From JAJRRH01 sp047638815 (lineage in GTDB: Bacteria; Bacteroidota; Bacteroidia; Flavobacteriales_D; JABDKJ01): a stretch of 6,916 nucleotides of DNA. The first letter of the stretch is position 1, and every line of letters begins with the position of its first letter. The DNA lies in the NCBI GenBank assembly GCA_047638815.1, contig JBLIMR010000086.1:1-6916 (forward strand). The letters are read 5' to 3'. The translations under genes were made by a program, and so were the position numbers. Below the pieces are notes generated by a model. That model made no database searches. It saw only the letters and a program-made list of their open reading frames with translations, and was not told the origin of the DNA. Positions 1 through 6,375 of the stretch are shown here, one piece after another.

Positions 1-1258
1 TGGTTTGCTTGTCAATATTCCAGTATAACGCCTCAAAATATAAATCCAAATTATGATATGTATCATAAAATGGTGTTTTCGACATACCCTCTTCAGTTCT
101 AACCAAAGACAACATTCTATCTTCCTTTAAGAACTTAAAGACCAACGATGGATGAGTAATTGAATCATTGGAAAGATAAAATGCTACTCTTGTATTATCG
201 GAAGTTAACTTATCCGGCTGAATGATATAGGTCCTTGATTTCGCAATCAAAAATGGCAAATCATCCTTGTAAATGGTTAGAGTAGCTGGATCAACAGATG
301 ATCCCGAACCAATTAACTTTGATCCCCTCATCGTAAATCCCCCTTCATAATCTATTCCTTCAAATAATTCGGGAATTTCTAAACGTGAATCATAAGATTG
401 AAAAATTGGGTATGTAGCTTTCTCAGGTGTGACATTTGCAAGAATCTTTTCTGTTAAACTTCCAAGAAGAGGATTCATGAAAAAACCATTGTAAAATAGC
501 ACAGAATCAATCTGATAGTCCGATTTTTTCATCTTCAGTTTATAATTAAAGACTTCTGCGAAAGTCTCTTGGGGATCCAAACCTGCCCTTTCCCACGTTA
601 TCTTACCACCCTCACCAATCCACTCCAATGTTAAAGGCAGAAAAACGCCTCTAGTTCCCTTTATTATAGAGCTATCTCGTTTGGCATAACATGTTAAATC
701 TATAGGTTGAAAAACAATCTTTGGAATACTATCATATACAAATTCGAAAGTATCCCTACTGGCCTTCCATACCGTTGTTGGAGAATTGTATATGATATTT
801 GACTCGAACAAGTCAGAACATGAATTAAGATAACTCGTAAATTGAAAACGCTTTTTGTTTATTAGCGTGAACACAGATTTTGACCAAGCATTGTAACTTT
901 CAGTTGATTGAGAAGAGTTTTCTAACCCGATTGCGGTGTTCAGAAAAGAATAGAACTCTGGAAAAGCGTTCATTCTCTTTTTGAGCATCAAATTTGATAT
1001 CTTATATATATCAGTCCTTTGTTTATTGGTCAATTGCGTGCTTGCCCAAAAGGGAACAAACTTTTTCTCAATAAATTCCTTTGCTCTTTTTTTATCAGAT
1101 TCCTCCAAAAAGTCTGTCATCTCTGTCAAGTACTCCTCTGGATTTGGTGTAAACACCTTGATACCCTGCGCATGTAATGAACTACAAAATGAGAAGCCAA
1201 GTAATGACAGGATTAGAATTATTAACCCTTTACTTTTTGAAAATGTAATAATGTCCAA
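1..1258 (-). CDS. Exported protein of unknown function, C-terminus cut off by the window edge
   Basis: The frame is open without a stop from 1258 to the left edge (419 codons) and has coherent protein-like composition, so it is a real gene although it has no early ATG. An in-frame TGA lies two codons upstream of TTG at 1258-1256, and the first in-frame ATG is about residue 47. The TTG is therefore the best start. It gives a signal peptide: a short N-terminus with lysines (K8, K10), a hydrophobic core at about residues 11-24 (GLIILILSLLGFSF), and a likely cleavage near LHAQ (28-31). The start overlaps the end of prmA by 37 nt, which suggests translational coupling in a tpiA-prmA operon. The mature part begins with a charged, probably helical section (about 35-110) and then becomes rich in predicted beta strands with repeated Gly/Ser stretches (for example GGFTMRGSKLIGSGS). 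It resembles long conserved exported Bacteroidota proteins without a named function. I do not recognise a domain and assign no role. Confidence 0.85.
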   Translation of the reverse strand, partial: MDIITFSKSKGLIILILSLLGFSFCSSLHAQGIKVFTPNPEEYLTEMTDFLEESDKKRAKEFIEKKFVPFWASTQLTNKQRTDIYKISNLMLKKRMNAFPEFYSFLNTAIGLENSSQSTESYNAWSKSVFTLINKKRFQFTSYLNSCSDLFESNIIYNSPTTVWKASRDTFEFVYDSIPKIVFQPIDLTCYAKRDSSIIKGTRGVFLPLTLEWIGEGGKITWERAGLDPQETFAEVFNYKLKMKKSDYQIDSVLFYNGFFMNPLLGSLTEKILANVTPEKATYPIFQSYDSRLEIPELFEGIDYEGGFTMRGSKLIGSGSSVDPATLTIYKDDLPFLIAKSRTYIIQPDKLTSDNTRVAFYLSNDSITHPSLVFKFLKEDRMLSLVRTEEGMSKTPFYDTYHNLDLYFEALYWNIDKQT

Positions 1259-2055
1259 TGTTCAATATATTTAGCGCTATGCTCTAATAACCCTAAACGT
1301 TTTAAAGGTTCAATCAATTGCTCTTCATCGTTATTGTAAAAACCGCTCAAAAGAATTTGACCTCCTTCTCTTAAGGATTCTACGTACAATTCAAGATCAT
1401 TCAATAGAACATTAAGGTTAATATTAGCAAAAATAACATCAAATTTCCCGCCTTTAATCATAGCACTATCACCGTTTTCAACATCAATATGAATACAATT
1501 ATTGAGTTCAACATTGTCTTTGCAATTTTGCGATGCATGAGAATCGATTTCAATAGCCAGAACTCTTTTTGCACCCAATTTTTCTGCTAAAACTGCTAAT
1601 ACACCAGTACCTGACCCCATATCCAAAATCTCCTTTCCGACAAGATCCAAGTTCAGCATAGTTTTAACCATTAAAGCTGTTGTAGGGTGATGCCCCGTTC
1701 CAAATGACATCTGAGGTTGGATAACTATCTCATATTCGTATTTTCTTTCCAATTCATGAAATGGAGCTCTAATGATACAGTTTTCAGCTAAAAAAACTGG
1801 CTCATATTGCTCTTCCCACATTTTATTCCAATTGGTATGTTCTATTTCTTCAATGCTATATTGAGTTGTGAAGAAATCACTGCCAATGGTATCAATAAAA
1901 TTTTCCCTATCAAACTGGCCAACAGGTATAAAAGCGTCAAGACCATCTTCGGTCTCGATAAAACTTTCAAATCCTATTTCAGACAACAACGAGATGAGAA
2001 TCTCTGAGCCAGGCTTAGGAGGTGTAACCTTAAGATGAGCAGCGATATAATTCAT
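1222..2055 (-). CDS. prmA: Ribosomal protein L11 methyltransferase (PrmA)
   Basis: This cytoplasmic class I S-adenosylmethionine-dependent methyltransferase is expected to methylate ribosomal protein L11 (in E. coli, trimethylation of the N-terminus and two lysines). At 277 residues it is slightly shorter than the E. coli enzyme, with a compact N-terminal substrate-binding domain (about 1-75). The family hallmark MSFGTGHHPTT is at 116-126. The SAM-binding motif LDMGSGTGVLA is at 144-154, followed by the acidic ribose-binding strand AIEID at 167-171. FANINLNVLL at 209-218 matches the family's N-I/L active-site motif after the fourth strand. The ATG at 2055 lies 13 nt after the tpiA stop, with no strong Shine-Dalgarno sequence, as is usual in Bacteroidota. 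The last 37 nt overlap the start of the next gene on the same strand. All key motifs are present, so it should be functional. Confidence 0.96.
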   Translation of the reverse strand: MNYIAAHLKVTPPKPGSEILISLLSEIGFESFIETEDGLDAFIPVGQFDRENFIDTIGSDFFTTQYSIEEIEHTNWNKMWEEQYEPVFLAENCIIRAPFHELERKYEYEIVIQPQMSFGTGHHPTTALMVKTMLNLDLVGKEILDMGSGTGVLAVLAEKLGAKRVLAIEIDSHASQNCKDNVELNNCIHIDVENGDSAMIKGGKFDVIFANINLNVLLNDLELYVESLREGGQILLSGFYNNDEEQLIEPLKRLGLLEHSAKYIEHWTLLHFQKVKG

Positions 2056-2068
2056 AATGAATTTAATG

Positions 2069-2818
2069 TTATATTATCTCTATGAGCCTTGTGAAATCTG
2101 ATAGTTTCAAGGATGCACCACCAATTAATCCTCCATCCACATCCTTTTCTGAAAATATTGATTCTGCATTGCCAGGGTTAACTGACCCTCCATAGAGTAT
2201 TGGAATAACTGCTCCAACCTTATCTCCGTACCTTTTATTAATTACATTACGAATGAATGCGTGCATTTCTTGAGCTTGAGCAGCGGATGCCGTCTTTCCT
2301 GTTCCAATAGCCCAAACAGGCTCATATGCTATAACAACATTAGATAATTCATTTGCTGTGAGATTGAATAACCCCTCCTCCATTTGATTTTCAACTATAG
2401 TTTCTTGCTCGTTTCTCTCTCTTTCGTCCAATAATTCGCCACAGCAAAAAATTGGCTTTAACCCCTGTTTAATAACCTGCTTAACCTTAATGCCGACTAG
2501 TTCATTACTCTCATGAAAAAGTGCTCTTCTCTCAGAATGACCCAAGATCACATAATCCAATCCAATACTTCTCAGCATTCCTGCAGAATACTCTCCAGTA
2601 TATGCGCCACAATCTTCTGTTGCACAATTCTGAGCTGCCAATTTTGCCCCTTTTGATTTTAATGATGCAAATTCTGATAGGTACACCGCTGGAGGTGCAA
2701 CTACGACTTCAACTCCACTAGAAATTGATATGGATGAGAGCGCAGAATAAAGTGCTCGAGCTTCTTCAGCTTCAAGATTCATCTTCCAGTTTCCTGCGAT
2801 AATTTTTAATCTAGACAT
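2069..2818 (-). CDS. tpiA: Triosephosphate isomerase
   Basis: The enzyme interconverts dihydroxyacetone phosphate and glyceraldehyde 3-phosphate in glycolysis and gluconeogenesis, in the cytoplasm, normally as a dimer. Its 249 residues are the usual length for the family. The substrate-binding N10 and K12 lie in AGNWKMN (8-14). The electrophilic catalytic His is H94 in LGHSERR (92-98). The catalytic base is E165 in AYEPVWAIGTGKTAS (164-178), which also contains the flexible lid loop 6. Phosphate-binding glycines are in LYGGSVNPGN (208-217) and GLIGGASL (230-237). The ATG at 2818 puts AGNWKMN where it normally lies. The gene is first in a minus-strand unit with prmA and the exported protein, and it has a good Bacteroidota promoter match just upstream. 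Nothing essential is missing. Confidence 0.98.
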   Translation of the reverse strand: MSRLKIIAGNWKMNLEAEEARALYSALSSISISSGVEVVVAPPAVYLSEFASLKSKGAKLAAQNCATEDCGAYTGEYSAGMLRSIGLDYVILGHSERRALFHESNELVGIKVKQVIKQGLKPIFCCGELLDERERNEQETIVENQMEEGLFNLTANELSNVVIAYEPVWAIGTGKTASAAQAQEMHAFIRNVINKRYGDKVGAVIPILYGGSVNPGNAESIFSEKDVDGGLIGGASLKLSDFTRLIEII

Positions 2819-2830
2819 AGTTGAATTTAG

Positions 2831-2877
2831 TCTGCAAATTTATTGAACCAAAATGAAGTACAAAATCTATTTGCAGA
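2831..2877. repeat. 9-bp perfect inverted repeat flanking the tpiA promoter boxes
   Basis: TCTGCAAAT (2831-2839) and ATTTGCAGA (2869-2877) are perfect inverted copies separated by 29 nt. The proximal arm overlaps the -7 box of the putative tpiA promoter, and the distal arm lies 4 nt beyond the -33 box. This could be a pair of regulator half-sites, or a chance match in AT-rich DNA. Confidence 0.4.
2835..2864 (-). promoter_or_regulatory. Putative promoter of the tpiA-prmA unit
   Basis: Read on the minus strand, TTTG (2864-2861) is followed by an 18-nt spacer and TAAATTTG (2842-2835). This fits the Bacteroidota sigma-70-type consensus TTG-N17-23-TAnnTTTG. Transcription would start around 2828-2830, giving a very short leader of about 10 nt before the tpiA ATG at 2818. 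The match is seen in the sequence. Its use as a promoter is inferred. Confidence 0.6.
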
Positions 2878-2951
2878 ATATCTGGCATAAATACTTTATT
2901 CTGTGCTATTGCGGGGCTGTAATAATCTGGATATCAACAATAAACTAATTG

Positions 2952-2970
2952 ATTCTTGCAATTCAAGAAT
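2952..2970. repeat. Inverted repeat over the -33 box of the peptidase promoter
   Basis: ATTCTTG (2952-2958) and CAAGAAT (2964-2970) form 7-bp perfect arms around the 5-nt centre CAATT. The left arm includes the TTG used as the putative -33 box. It could be an operator, but a repeat this short in AT-rich DNA may also be chance. Confidence 0.35.
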
Positions 2971-2988
2971 TAACTTAATCTAGTTTTG
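2956..2988 (+). promoter_or_regulatory. Putative promoter of the M14 carboxypeptidase gene
   Basis: TTG (2956-2958), a 22-nt spacer and TAGTTTTG (2981-2988) fit the Bacteroidota consensus TTG-N17-23-TAnnTTTG, at the long end of the allowed spacing. Transcription would begin near 2994-2996, leaving a leader of about 70 nt that contains two small inverted repeats before the ATG at 3066. Confidence 0.45.
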
Positions 2989-3003
2989 AGCTGTAATTAT
3001 ATT

Positions 3004-3019
3004 AAGCTAATTTTAGCTT
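3004..3019. repeat. Inverted repeat in the peptidase leader (first)
   Basis: AAGCTAA (3004-3010), TT, then TTAGCTT (3013-3019) form a perfect 7-bp palindrome just after the predicted transcription start. The tight centre favours a protein-binding site over a stable RNA hairpin. Confidence 0.4.
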
Positions 3020-3032
3020 CTCAAACTTATTT

Positions 3033-3047
3033 GACCTTTTAAAGGTC
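3033..3047. repeat. Inverted repeat in the peptidase leader (second)
   Basis: GACCTTT (3033-3039), T, then AAAGGTC (3041-3047) is a perfect 7-bp palindrome with a one-base centre. It is followed by TTTATC and ends 18 nt before the start codon. It could be an operator or a weak hairpin. The stem has too little G+C and too short a T-run for a convincing terminator. Confidence 0.4.
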
Positions 3048-3065
3048 TTTATCTATACAGTCCCT

Positions 3066-5450
3066 ATGAAAAAAATCATTCTTCTATTAGTCCTAATGCT
3101 CCTCTCAGCACAACTTTACCAGGCCCAAACGGCTGAGTTATATCATCGTGCAAAAATATTCTATAATGGTCAAGAAGAGTTTGTACTACTCAATTCAATG
3201 GGCGTTGAAATGGATCATGGGAAACATAAGAAAGGTGTATTCATTGAATCTGATTTTTCTGAAACAGAACTTAAGAGCGTTTCAAGTGCAGGTTTTGAAA
3301 TAGAAATTCTTATATCGGATGTCACAAAGTTCTATGTTGAAAGAAGTGAAAATACTAAGGTCTCTGCCTTCAATAAGAATGAAAGTTGCACTGGTAATTC
3401 GGATATTATTTATGAAACTCCAGAAAACTTTGAATTGGGATCGATGGCCGGTTTTTTCACCTATGATGAAATTCTTGCTGAACTGGACGCCATGGCCGAA
3501 CAGTTTCCGAATATCATTACAAATCGAGAAACTGTTTCCGATTTCACGACTATTGAAGGACGTCCGTTATACTGGTTAAGAATGTCAGATAATCCCAATA
3601 CAGATGAAGATGAACCCGAAATGATGTATGACGCAGTGCATCATGCCAGAGAGCCGGCTTCAGTTTCAACTTTGATTCACTACATGTGGTATCTATTGGA
3701 GAATTATGATTCAGACCCTGAAGTTCAAGCAATCATCGACAATACTCAACTCTATTTTATTCCAGTCGTAAATCCTGATGGTTATGTCCATAACATCACA
3801 ACTAATCCTAACGGTGGAGGTTTATGGAGAAAAAACAGAAGAGTCCATGATGACGGAGAATTTGGTGTGGACAATAATAGAAACTATGGTTATGAATGGG
3901 GTACTAATGGAATATCATTCAATACTTCTAGTGCAGTATACTGTGGAGAAGATGCATTTTCTGAAGCAGAAAATCAAGCGATGAAGTGGTTTTGTGAAAA
4001 TCATGAATTTCAGATTGTATTTAATAACCATAGCTATAGTAACTTGTTACTTTTCCCTTACGGTTGGGAAGAAGGTGCTGTTACTGAAGATCATGACATT
4101 TACACCGCCATTTCAACGGAAATGGTTTCACAGAATGGATATGCAAACATCAATGGATGGGAGTTATATCCTGCATCAGGTGTTTCTGATGATTGGATGT
4201 ATACGGAGACTCCAGAAAAAAATAAAATTTATTCTTTTACTCCAGAAATTGGCTCATCAGCCCAAGGATTTTGGCCGTCATCAGTAGACATAATCCCCTT
4301 GTGTCAAAGTGTAATGTACATGAATTTAACTGCTGCACATATGATTACAAAATATGCCTCTGTTGCAGATCTAACGGATCAAGTTTTGGAAGACATCAAC
4401 GGGTCACTATCGTTTGAAATTAAAAGACTAGGTCTTCAGGATTCAGATTTCTCAGTGTCTGTAAATTCGATAAGTAGTAACATCACAGTAAATTCTGATG
4501 ATGTTGTTTTCAATGGACTTGATCTTTTAGCTACCAGCGAATCCACCTTTGATTACACACTTAATTCAGACATCCAAGTGGGAGATATTATTGAATTTCA
4601 ATATGCCATCAACAATGGTGATTACATTCAGTTAACTGAGGTTTTTGCCAAAACCTTCGGAGCTCCAAGTAGTGTTTTCTTTGATGACGGAACAGACATA
4701 AGTAACTGGGATACTACACCATGGAATATTACAACTGAAGATTTCGTCTCTAGCCCTTCTTCATATACAGACTCCCCCAATGATGATTATAACAACAATG
4801 AAAACACTTCTATTGTGCTGGACACTCCTATTGATTTGTTGGACGCTGCAGGAGCGAATCTTACATTTTCTGCAAAATGGGATATTGAGCAAGGTTGGGA
4901 TTATCTGCAAGTAGAAGTTTCTATCGACAATGGTAATAATTGGATTCCTCAGTGTGGTCTATATACTGTGATTGGTAATGACGAACAAGCTGAAGGGCAA
5001 CCACTTTACGATGGAGTCCAAAATGATTGGGTACAAGAAACTATTAGTCTTAGTGATTATTTAGATGAGGAAATACTAATTAGATTTCAATTGGTTAGTG
5101 ATGGATTTACTACTGGTGATGGATTTTACTTCGATGACTTATCTATCAATGTTCTTGATGGTAGTGTAGGCATTGGACAGTTAAACGAATCTTCTTTCAT
5201 CCTATCTCAAAATCAACCTAACCCTGCTCAGAACCTTACAAGAATAGATTACCTATTACCCCAAGATTTAAATAATTCTTCAATAATATTATTTAATAAT
5301 ACTGGACAGGAAATTCAAAAGTTCTTATTGACACAAAGTAATGGGTCCGTTCTTATAGACACCAAAAAGATTGCAGCCGGGACTTATTATTACTCGTTGA
5401 ATAACAACGACTTTATGATCACGACACGTAAAATGATTATCATAAAATAA
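3066..5450 (+). CDS. Secreted M14 zinc carboxypeptidase with T9SS type A sorting domain
   Basis: This is a metallocarboxypeptidase that removes C-terminal residues from peptides outside the cell. A signal peptide (1-21, ending YQAQ) is followed by a propeptide-like section (about 22-125) and the M14 catalytic domain (about 128-430). Zinc ligands are H193 and E196 (HARE) and H322 (NHSYS). R255 (LWRKN) and N271-R272 (DNNRNY) match the substrate-binding R127 and N144-R145 of carboxypeptidase A. Y368 matches Y248 and E394 (FTPEI) the catalytic E270. D375 falls at position 255, where carboxypeptidase B also has Asp, hinting at a preference for Lys/Arg ends. Next come a beta-rich linker domain (about 435-530), a MAM/jelly-roll-like domain (about 535-698), and a T9SS sorting domain (about 710-794; SQNQPNPAQN at 714-723, GTYYYSL at 772-778). 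T9SS cargo is exported through the outer membrane and released or anchored. The ATG at 3066 precedes an ideal signal peptide. No Shine-Dalgarno is visible. Confidence 0.95.
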   Translation: MKKIILLLVLMLLSAQLYQAQTAELYHRAKIFYNGQEEFVLLNSMGVEMDHGKHKKGVFIESDFSETELKSVSSAGFEIEILISDVTKFYVERSENTKVSAFNKNESCTGNSDIIYETPENFELGSMAGFFTYDEILAELDAMAEQFPNIITNRETVSDFTTIEGRPLYWLRMSDNPNTDEDEPEMMYDAVHHAREPASVSTLIHYMWYLLENYDSDPEVQAIIDNTQLYFIPVVNPDGYVHNITTNPNGGGLWRKNRRVHDDGEFGVDNNRNYGYEWGTNGISFNTSSAVYCGEDAFSEAENQAMKWFCENHEFQIVFNNHSYSNLLLFPYGWEEGAVTEDHDIYTAISTEMVSQNGYANINGWELYPASGVSDDWMYTETPEKNKIYSFTPEIGSSAQGFWPSSVDIIPLCQSVMYMNLTAAHMITKYASVADLTDQVLEDINGSLSFEIKRLGLQDSDFSVSVNSISSNITVNSDDVVFNGLDLLATSESTFDYTLNSDIQVGDIIEFQYAINNGDYIQLTEVFAKTFGAPSSVFFDDGTDISNWDTTPWNITTEDFVSSPSSYTDSPNDDYNNNENTSIVLDTPIDLLDAAGANLTFSAKWDIEQGWDYLQVEVSIDNGNNWIPQCGLYTVIGNDEQAEGQPLYDGVQNDWVQETISLSDYLDEEILIRFQLVSDGFTTGDGFYFDDLSINVLDGSVGIGQLNESSFILSQNQPNPAQNLTRIDYLLPQDLNNSSIILFNNTGQEIQKFLLTQSNGSVLIDTKKIAAGTYYYSLNNNDFMITTRKMIIIK

Positions 5451-5513
5451 ATGTGAATTTTGTACTGTTAAAATATCTTCCTTTATTAAGTATTAACCCA
5501 ATAACATAGTGCC

Positions 5514-5876
5514 ATGGAATATCTAAGCAAAGCATTTATAATTCTAGTAGCATTAATCCACATATATATATTGTGGTTTGAGATGTTTGCTTGGACGACT
5601 AGAGGAAGAGCAGTGTTTAAAAATTTCCCAAAAGATCTATTCGAGCCAACAAAACCCATGGCAGCGAATCAGGGACTTTATAATGGTTTTTTGGCTGCAG
5701 GACTTATTTGGAGTTTGTTTATCGTTGATCCGTTATGGTCGCAAAATGTCGCACTCTTCTTTTTAGGTTGTATTACAATAGCTGGATTATATGGATCATA
5801 TTCTGCTGACAAAAAGATCTTCTTTGTTCAATCATTACCGGCAATTATTGGAATTATTCTCGTACTAATTTACTAG
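5514..5876 (+). CDS. DUF1304 family small integral membrane protein
   Basis: The 120 residues form four hydrophobic segments at about 5-24, 54-71, 78-95 and 103-119, so this is an inner-membrane protein with almost no soluble part. The loop between helices 1 and 2 carries the conserved features of the DUF1304 family: H16, E23 and W27 in and after helix 1, then NQGLYNGFLAAGL at 52-64. Its length is typical of the family. The biochemical function of DUF1304 proteins is not known to me and I assign none. It begins 63 nt after the peptidase gene, with no clear promoter match in the gap. The next gene starts 9 nt after its stop, so these two are probably co-transcribed. There is no convincing Shine-Dalgarno sequence. 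Confidence 0.9.
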   Translation: MEYLSKAFIILVALIHIYILWFEMFAWTTRGRAVFKNFPKDLFEPTKPMAANQGLYNGFLAAGLIWSLFIVDPLWSQNVALFFLGCITIAGLYGSYSADKKIFFVQSLPAIIGIILVLIY

Positions 5877-5881
5877 AAAGG
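5877..5881 (+). promoter_or_regulatory. Shine-Dalgarno-like site of the Gre-like gene
   Basis: AAAGG immediately follows the DUF1304 stop codon and lies 4 nt before the ATG at 5886. It is the only purine-rich ribosome-binding-like element I see in front of a gene here. It supports the ATG at 5886 and close translation with DUF1304. Confidence 0.4.
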
Positions 5882-5885
5882 TTAA

Positions 5886-6344
5886 ATGAATCTCGAAACT
5901 AAACAAAGGCACATTCTTGCACTACAAGAACACCTTTCAGCTAAAATTAAATTAACTGAGGATGGTTTGAAATCGCTTAAAGAATCAAGAGATGGTGAAA
6001 CTAAAAGCACTGCAGGAGACAAACATGAAACTGGAAGGGCATTAGTCCAAACAGAAATGGATAATCTTCAAAGACAACTTAACACACAACTTTCTCAACA
6101 TACCATTTTAAAGGAAATACCTACAAATAAAATTCACATTAAGATTGGTTACGGGAGTCTTGTGAGATTCAACAACATGAATTATCTTATCGCTACTGGC
6201 ATGGGAAGCATTAGAAGTTTAGGTGTCCCTAAATTTTTTGCTATATCAATTGAAGCTCCTATTTTTATGGCATTGAATGGTAAAAAAATCGGAGATGATA
6301 TTGTTTTTAACGGTATGAAACACAGCATTGAATCAATCTGCTAA
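5886..6344 (+). CDS. GreA/GreB-like protein of the Bacteroidota type (often mislabelled 3-oxoacyl-ACP synthase)
   Basis: The 152 residues match the two-part plan of Gre transcript-cleavage factors. An N-terminal charged helical hairpin (about 1-75) has the conserved turn DGETKSTAGDKHETGRA (36-52). A C-terminal beta domain (about 84-152) contains FFAISIEAPIFMALNGKKIG (117-136), the counterpart of the SP-x-ALxGKKxGD motif in the GreA/GreB FKBP-like domain. Gre factors enter the RNA polymerase secondary channel and use acidic residues at the hairpin tip to stimulate cleavage of backtracked RNA. Here the tip offers E38, D45 and E48, but Ser (S41) where GreA has its second acidic residue. A role at RNA polymerase is therefore inference. 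Relatives are often annotated as 3-oxoacyl-ACP synthase, but there is no thiolase fold, no catalytic Cys-His-Asn/His set, and the protein is far too short. It starts 9 nt after DUF1304 and is followed by a hairpin. Confidence 0.85.
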   Translation: MNLETKQRHILALQEHLSAKIKLTEDGLKSLKESRDGETKSTAGDKHETGRALVQTEMDNLQRQLNTQLSQHTILKEIPTNKIHIKIGYGSLVRFNNMNYLIATGMGSIRSLGVPKFFAISIEAPIFMALNGKKIGDDIVFNGMKHSIESIC

Positions 6345-6354
6345 TTCCTGATGC

Positions 6355-6375
6355 TACAAATCTTTCGGATTTGTA
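6355..6375 (+). terminator. Hairpin after the Gre-like gene, possible terminator
   Basis: TACAAATC (6355-6362) and GATTTGTA (6368-6375) form a perfect 8-bp stem around the 5-nt loop TTTCG, starting 10 nt after the stop codon. The placement suits transcription termination or 3' end protection. The stem is AT-rich and only a weak T-rich tract follows, so it is not a textbook intrinsic terminator. Confidence 0.4.

Noticed and set aside
981..1274. Plus-strand ORF of 97 codons beginning MSIKFDILYISVLCLLVNCV, resembling a signal peptide
   Set aside because: It lies antisense over the well-supported N-terminal half of the exported protein and the end of prmA. After the hydrophobic start its composition is not protein-like.
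1807..2007. Plus-strand ORF of 66 codons inside prmA
   Set aside because: It is antisense to a clear methyltransferase gene with all family motifs, so it is a shadow frame.
2521..2721. Plus-strand ORF of 66 codons inside tpiA
   Set aside because: It is antisense to a complete triosephosphate isomerase gene and has no recognisable features.
2871..2926. CAGAATA ... TATTCTG inverted repeat with a 16-nt loop in the intergenic region
   Set aside because: The arms are short and AT-rich, not aligned with either promoter match, and the loop is long. Chance is the simpler explanation.
3033..3050. Intrinsic terminator or riboswitch expression platform before the peptidase
   Set aside because: The stem has few G/C pairs, the centre is too tight for a normal loop, only three T follow, and no upstream aptamer-like structure is visible in the roughly 70-nt leader.
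3319..4287. Alternative-frame ORFs within the peptidase gene (3319-3579, 3550-3732 on the minus strand, 3778-3984, 3994-4287)
   Set aside because: All overlap the catalytic domain of the intact M14 gene and look like out-of-frame translations.
5578..5766. Second-frame ORF of 62 codons inside the DUF1304 gene
   Set aside because: It is a shadow of the membrane protein frame, which has family features and continuous helices.
5886..6344. 3-oxoacyl-ACP synthase, the label relatives of this gene often carry
   Set aside because: The protein is 152 residues, lacks the Cys-His-His/Asn catalytic residues and thiolase fold signatures, and instead matches the GreA/GreB plan.
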